The notes under the pieces were generated by a model. It searched no databases and had not been told where the DNA came from. It worked only from the letters and a program-made list of their open reading frames with translations. A DNA stretch of 64,000 nucleotides from Cryptomeria japonica (Eukaryota; Streptophyta; Pinopsida; Cupressales; Cupressaceae). A program made the translations under genes and the position numbers. The first letter of the stretch is position 1; the number at the start of each line of letters is the position of its first letter. Shown one piece after another: positions 58,271 through 64,000 of the stretch. Location: NCBI RefSeq assembly GCF_030272615.1, contig NW_026729203.1, positions 77,501 to 141,500 of the forward strand. Reading direction: 5' to 3'.

Positions 58271-58680
58271 ATGTTCACTAAATAAAATGTGGGTATCCCT
58301 GCCTATCGATGTTTCCCTCCCCTGCCCAATATGCAATGATTCCTGCCCATTATGTGTCTTCCGGCTCCTACTACTATGTATGTTTCCCTTCTTATCCTGC
58401 CATGTGTATTGCTCCTGCTATGCTCTTGCTATGTGTCTTGTGCCATCATGTGTTTTCTCCCTGCCGTATGTAGTAGTTTCCCCCCAGTCCCCTGCCAATG
58501 TTGTACTTCCTGCCCATCGATGTGCTTCTTTCTGTTCCTGCCGTGTATCCTCTTGATGTTGTAGAGCTGTGGCGATAGAGGTGCTTTACTCTAGTGGGTT
58601 GCTGGTTTTTGTGTGCTTTGCATCGTTGATTGTTGTATTTGTATTCCTTTCCTTCCTTGATTTCAATGACTCCTTTTGTC
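58271..58680. repeat. Degenerate CCTGCCATGTGT repeat
   Basis: From about 58290 to 58560 variants of TTCCTGCCATGTGTNTTGC recur at irregular 20-40 base spacing. The overlapping plus-strand frames are Cys/Leu/Val-rich because of the repeat. No gene is supported. Confidence 0.6.
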
Positions 58681-61600
58681 TGCTCTCACTCGACGAATTG
58701 GACAACAGGCTTTGGGCTATACTGCCTTATCGAACCAATGCCCTGTAGGGATGGCCTTCTCGAGTTGATGCCTACGGGCACTCCCACCTGACTGAGGTTG
58801 ATGCTATAAACCTGGGGGTAGGGGGGCAGAGGCACGTAGGGGCCTGCAGGGTGGGAGGCCCCTACTATTCTAAGGGCGGCCCCTGCCAAATAGGCGGCGG
58901 CCTAAGGGTGGGTGGGAAACTATAGGAAAGGGAATGGCTAGTTGGAAAGGGTGGGAGGAAGATAAAGCAGTAGGTGGGAGGAATAGTGCCGTCGGGAGTA
59001 ACCGGGAATTGCCTTACTCTAGCAGGCCCATATAATTTGAGGGGCCCTTCAAATAGTAGGGGGGGTGGGTGGGAGGAAGAAGCGCCAGGGGCGTTGATTA
59101 CGGTTCTAGTGGCTTATTTTCCAGCATCAGTCGCTCCTGAGACAAAATGAAGGGGATCTCTAGATCAGATACATCCGGCCACCAGTGGGAAAAAATGAAG
59201 GGGAGTATCGACCCTCTTGTGCCTGAGAACTGCCCCTACCGGCTATTAACTGGCATCGGCCGGCTCAACTGTCGTATTCTCAGGCCTGGTCAGAGCAATA
59301 GAATAAGCACTACCTATTACTTTGCTCCCCCTCCTTCTTCTCCGAATTGCCCCCCCAATATATCCGCCCCCCCACCAACTAGATCCTCAACATGGGAGGG
59401 AGAATAATGGCTGGCATTTTGTTACCATTTGAAATGTCCAAAACAGCATTGATGCTTAACCCACAGTTTACGAATTCGACATAGATGTTAAGTTCCCGGC
59501 ATTATGATTTCTCTATCCTAGTTAAGCCCCCGCTTCTGAATGAGACTATGATGGTCTGGTCCCAGATTCTGAATTGGGCCATGATGTCCCGCCCCAGCTT
59601 TCGCCCTACGGGGACTCTCCTGGACATTACTATTGAAGAAAAGGAGGATAGAACCGCCCCCTTTCCTATGCGTGAGGCTTTCTGAACGGGAAGGGAAGGG
59701 CGCAGCTCTGTGAGAAGGTGCCTCCCAATCCTCAAAGAATGCTTCTGTTCCCCTACAATATCCGTATCTGGGCTGGGGAGATAGATTACCACCGGAGCGA
59801 GGGGGGAAGTCGTGAACTCTCCCTATATACAACCTGGTCTGTCGCGCCGTCGCCCCTCTCGGGCGAATCTCTCTATTCTCAAAGCTGGACCTACGCACTC
59901 GTAAGTACCTATCCATCCACGGCGCACTCCATGGTTGTGGGTGGTGGCTGCTCCGGACCCATTAATCCGTGCCCTCCAGCTTCAGCATATCGAGAAGCGT
60001 GACGAAGCGGCCCTACTAACTAACTAATAGATGTGATCTTTATTCTTTTCCCGGTCCAGCTGGGGGGATCATGAGAAGGTTCCTCTCTATTGATCAAGCT
60101 TCGGACCACCCAGCTCCACGAGCGCCCTACCCGGCCATAAGCATGCATACTTTGAAGGGGGATCGACCCGGCATTATTCTGGGTTTATCAAGCAAAAAAA
60201 ACCCCTTCCCCCTACCGGGCTAGCAGGCTAATTAATTAACAATAACTGTCCCCTTTTCATGGCACTTAAGGTGTCCTTACCTTACCTTAGTGCCAGTGGG
60301 GGTGGGGGTGGCTGCGCCGCCGGAACGAGCTATTTGAAAGGGCGGCGGCTTATAGCAGCGACTTACTCGACGTTCCCTTCGAGCTGTACAAGGGCAAGGG
60401 ATTACCGCAAGGCTCACTAACCCCGGTCCATCGGGATACCTATTCTTCCCTGTCGGTTCAAAACCCGGCCTCTCCATCTAGAATCCGCCAGTAGGTACCT
60501 ACTGGAATGGTTTGGTATGGTAGTCCCTTCACGTGCTGGGCCTCGGGGCGCACTCTTCGAGATGCGGATAGTGAGCAGGTGGAGCTGCCCCGCACATCCG
60601 TGTGGTTCGTTTTCGTATTATGAGCTCCATCCCCACAACCTTCATCCTCCCCCCCCCGGGTGGGCTAGCTATCCCTTCTCCGTCCAGTCCGCTGGCCCGC
60701 CGCCCTTTAGATCCGTAGATCGCGGACGGGACGGTATCTACCCGTGGTCATTCCCCCCCTTGTCCCCCCGTCATTAGTCTTCCCCTCCCCGGACTGTAGC
60801 CCTAATCAATCCCCGAGTCTTCTGCTTCTATCTCATCCCCCTTCTCGCTAGTTAGTCAGCTGCTCCTCTTACATCCCCTTTTTGAATAGAGAGAGCAACC
60901 CGATTCACTGCCTTCCTCTACGCCTAATCATTCCGAATGTCTATCCATTCTGGCAACAAACACGGGCACCAAATCCCAGCATCAGACCTTGTCATTTAAA
61001 GCATCGCTCTCCTATCCCCTCCCCTCCCTATCGGTTTAGATAAGCACTCAACCGATCATATTACATATAGAATATCGGTCGAGTGTCCACCTATTGTTTC
61101 TGGACGGCATCCCCTTTCAAATGTTTTCAATTAAAGGTCGAGTGTCAAAATTAGGCGGCCATCCCCGGTCGAGACTCTCTCCTCCGGACCCTATCCCAAT
61201 CTTTTTGAGGTCGAGCTCTCTCTCTCTCTCCCAGGTGCCTCGGCCATAGTGATATTCCGTAGATAACCTCAGATGTCGTATTATATACGGAATATCAAGA
61301 TGCATCCATGTTACGTATAATAGATGAATAGAGATATAATAGAGTGTAAATGCGCCCGGGGCGGGTGATTGAGAAAGCGGCAAGATTCGACGTCAATCGA
61401 GTGGCGTTGAAAAGGCCGGGCCGCGCTCTCGCTCTCCTCTCCCCGGCTATTTGAAAGGCTAAAGGCCTTTAAAGGGTGGGAGCTTTTTGAGAGGGCTTTT
61501 CAATCTAGCTATAGCCACAAGGAAAATGCCTTAATCCGATCTATAGAGTGAAGAAGGGGTTCCTTTGGAGAGCTCCCATAGCCGGTGGCCGGCATGCGGG

Positions 61601-61890
61601 TTCAAGAAGATCTAAAGCTTCCTTCCCTCCTAAAGTTTCCGCAGCGCTGTAGAGTTCAAAGATGGTGACGACGTCTTATACTATAAAGGTCGGTCCCTAT
61701 GCCCGGAGCGGACCAAGAGACGAACTCTAGAGTTGTTCAACATGATGCGCTTCAAAAAGCGGGGTGGGAACGGCTGGAGGAGCAATCGTCCCATCCTCCA
61801 ATGAACAGTAATTGATGGGTCCAATCAGTAATTCCTCTTACCGACGGAAGCCGCCGGGATAGACATGCTCTTTCATCGTCCCTAGCAGAG
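58681..61890. other. Mosaic and unique-looking spacer
   Basis: Family A at about 58859 and 59044, family C at about 59013 and 60221. Stretches 59100-60000 and 60250-60800 are low in repeats; frames of 86-132 codons there have no homology I recognise. A diverged family B (TACGTATAATAG) is at about 61310. No tRNA could be confirmed at 60,440-60,476. Confidence 0.45.
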
Positions 61891-61940
61891 GCATTGGAGA
61901 TACTGGCAGGGAAGACATTGGAGGAGATATTGAGCATTAT

Positions 61941-62141
61941 GTGGGAGAGGGAGATACCGGACATGCGGAGGGAGATACCGGACATGTGGAAGAGGGAGAT
62001 GGAGATACCGGACATGTGGGAGGGGGAGCTGCCGGACATCATGTGGAAAGAGATACTGGAATGTGGGAGGAGGAGATACCGGACATCATCATGCGGGAGA
62101 GGGAGAGATGGGAGGAGATACCGGACATCATCATCACGTGG
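61941..62141. repeat. GAGATACCGGACAT minisatellite
   Basis: About seven copies of GGAGATACCGGACATG(TGG/CGG) or diverged forms (GAGCTGCCGGACATC, GAGATACTGGAATG), spacing 21-40 bases. One plus-strand frame through it (from a TTG at 61894) stays open and reads REIPDM-type repeats, which I attribute to the repeat alone. Confidence 0.85.
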
Positions 62142-64000
62142 AAGAAAGGGAATGCAGGTGGCAGATAGAGAATGTGTGGTTGACCGGCTAACCCCGGGCG
62201 GGGCCCCATTACAACTCCTCCATGACTACCGCCCTTTAGACTCGAGTGCCCTATATTACTCGGGACCACCGCCTGTAAGCTTGAGTCCGAGAGGGTCTCA
62301 CCTCAACCGGTTCAACAGCGGGATCCACTGGATGACCAACTGGTTCAACAACAGTATTCCTACCCTGCTGGGGAAGCAGGGTGGGAATAATAGATGACAT
62401 GGCGAGATTAGATGACATGGCGAGATCCCATCCATGCCTTTCCCGCTACAGGTGGAGGGGGAGGGAGAGGAACGAACGCTCGACCGGGGGATGGGAGAGG
62501 ACGGGGAGTCGGATACGAAGAGAAAGGCATATGGTCCGGGCATGGGATCAAAAGGGGGAATAGTTTAGGGTGAGAAAGGGTAGCTGTGACGGCAACAGAT
62601 CTGTCTCCTGTTCCTCCAGCCATGACGGCTCGAGATGTCCCGAAGCTTCCATTTCTTTCCGGGGAAACAGATCTCCTATCCCCTCATCGGCTGCTCATTC
62701 CCCTGATGACCACATGGTGGACCTGGATCCGTGGTAGGACATCATCTCCGGTATCCATCGACAGATGATGAGAGGGGGGCGGCAGGAAAGCTGGATCGAA
62801 AAGCATGTGCAGATCTTATCTCCATGCAGGAGTCTAGGTGCAGGAGAGAATGCATCAGCAGGTAGTTCCGGTCTACGTGCAAGAGGGAATGATGCATCAG
62901 CGTTCCATCATCATCTTCTACGGTTCGTCGGGCAGACCATCACCATCTTCTATTGCCACCATCTTATATGTCCACCATCTTCCACTATTATGGTTCTGGT
63001 GCAGTGATAGACTCAACGTTTGAGGGGGAGGGAGACGCGGGCCACTCGACCAACTTTTATCCCTCAACCCACCCTTCGGGACAATCGACTAGCGGGAGAG
63101 GAGGAGGTTTACCTGCTCGACCAGCGGGAGAGGAGCGACAAGCCGGAGGGTTCGGAGCAGAAGCCACTCGACAAGACAAGCCACTCGACCAACTTTTATC
63201 CCTCAACCCACCCTTCGGAGCTTGGTCCCTACCTCTTCGGTAATCGGAGTTTGGTAATCAGAGCGATCTCGGTAATCGGAGTGATCGAGTCCAGTGATGG
63301 GGAGATCCGTGCGGGAAGATGGGTGATCGGAGTGGTTGGGCGTGCCAACAGGGAAGATCGGTAATCGGAGTGGTAGGGCGGGAGGGACAGGGGTGCATAG
63401 GCAGTAGTCGATTGAATTGAAGCAGCTGCACCCATCACGTTTATCGGACCCCATGGCAGTAGTCGTCAATTTAATCTCACCCAACGCCGCCGCGTGCCGG
63501 GTTTATCGGAGTATTGACAGCTAGGAAGGAGGGGGGATTATTCCCGGATCCGGCAAACTATGGAACGGGGGTTCGAACAAGCGCCCGTAGGGACGGTTCG
63601 GATCAAACAGCATCCGACGACTTGGGCCTTTGAACTATAATAAGACGGGTCGTGGCTTGATCCATCATAAACAGCTCCCGTCTTCGTTGACCGAACTGAG
63701 TATATACGGCACTTCAGCCCCCCCTGCATTTATTATGTGGTTATTAATCTTTAAGCATGTCAATTTGATTGAATTCTAAATGCCCTACTATTCTAATAAG
63801 CGGCGATTCGAAGCTATCATAATGAGGACTATAGTTGGAATCGGTTCTGTAAAGCAACGGCATTTAGCGGCGGCGAATAGCTCCGATTCCTTTATATAAA
63901 TAGGTTGGGATTCCCTTGATATCGGGCCTTACTGAAAAAAGAATAATAGGGGAACCTTTCTCCTCTGTTATTACAGGTTCTACTAGATTCCGCCCTACTC
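62142..64000. other. Spacer to the window end
   Basis: No gene is recognised. ATGACATGGCGAGAT is duplicated at about 62394 and 62412; GGTAATCGGAGTG recurs between 63239 and 63380; a 38-bp direct repeat is at 63042/63181; family A at about 63782. CATCATC-rich text around 62890-63000. Confidence 0.5.
63042..63218. repeat. 38-bp direct repeat pair
   Basis: Exact 38-base copies at 63042-63079 and 63181-63218 (beginning CCACTCGACCAAC, ending CACCCTTCGG), 139 bases apart. Short GCCACTCGAC copies also occur between them. Repeats of this kind could recombine. Confidence 0.88.

Noticed and set aside
60390-60480. Possible tRNA 3' half (GGTTCAAAACC followed by CTCTCCAT; antisense frame begins MERPGFEP)
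   Set aside because: The stem bases beside the TTCAAAA loop do not pair, and no matching 5' acceptor or D arm lies 70-90 bases upstream.
61894-62397. 167-codon plus-strand frame
   Set aside because: Starts at TTG and is open because of a minisatellite; no homology.

Overview
The window looks like plant mitochondrial DNA from a very large, gene-poor genome, most likely a gymnosperm (inference). The one clearly intact gene is atp1, the mitochondrial ATP synthase alpha subunit, on the minus strand near 54.7-56.2 kb. Its reading frame has no stops, but it carries about 25 codons (Pro, Ser, Arg, His) where a C-to-U edit would restore the usual plant residue. That is far more than angiosperm atp1 normally needs. 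No internal stops that would require U-to-C editing are seen, which argues against ferns. The species cannot be named from this window.

Layout. Positions 1 to about 32,040 and 44,280 to 64,000 are spacer DNA. They are built as a mosaic of short dispersed repeats: a hairpin-like element with core CCCTACTATT (family A); a 19-20 bp element ATTCTATACGTAACATGCC (family B); an element around TTATTCTAGCA[A/G]GCTGATTAA (family C); C-rich/G-rich tracts of the form CTCCCACCCACCCC; and short AACTATAGTT palindromes. Between these lie long tracts of degenerate triplet/hexamer repeat built from words such as GATCCAGTAG, GCAGTTGACC and their complements (2.85-3.27, 10.3-12.8, 26.4-26.7, 30.8-31.4, 32.1-34.5, 44.7-46.3 and 57.4-57.8 kb). 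Several minisatellites and perfect inverted repeats are also present.

The block from about 34.5 to 44.28 kb has a different texture. Families A, B and C are absent, and it contains decayed retroelements of nuclear type: a Ty1/copia gag-protease piece (+), a LINE-type reverse transcriptase piece (+) and a Ty3/gypsy gag-pol piece (-), plus 156-bp and 70-bp tandem arrays. I infer that it was transferred from the nucleus.

No tRNA, rRNA, group II intron or plastid gene could be supported. Almost all open frames other than atp1 and the retroelement remnants are chance frames. Many begin at non-ATG codons and contain translated copies of the short repeats.
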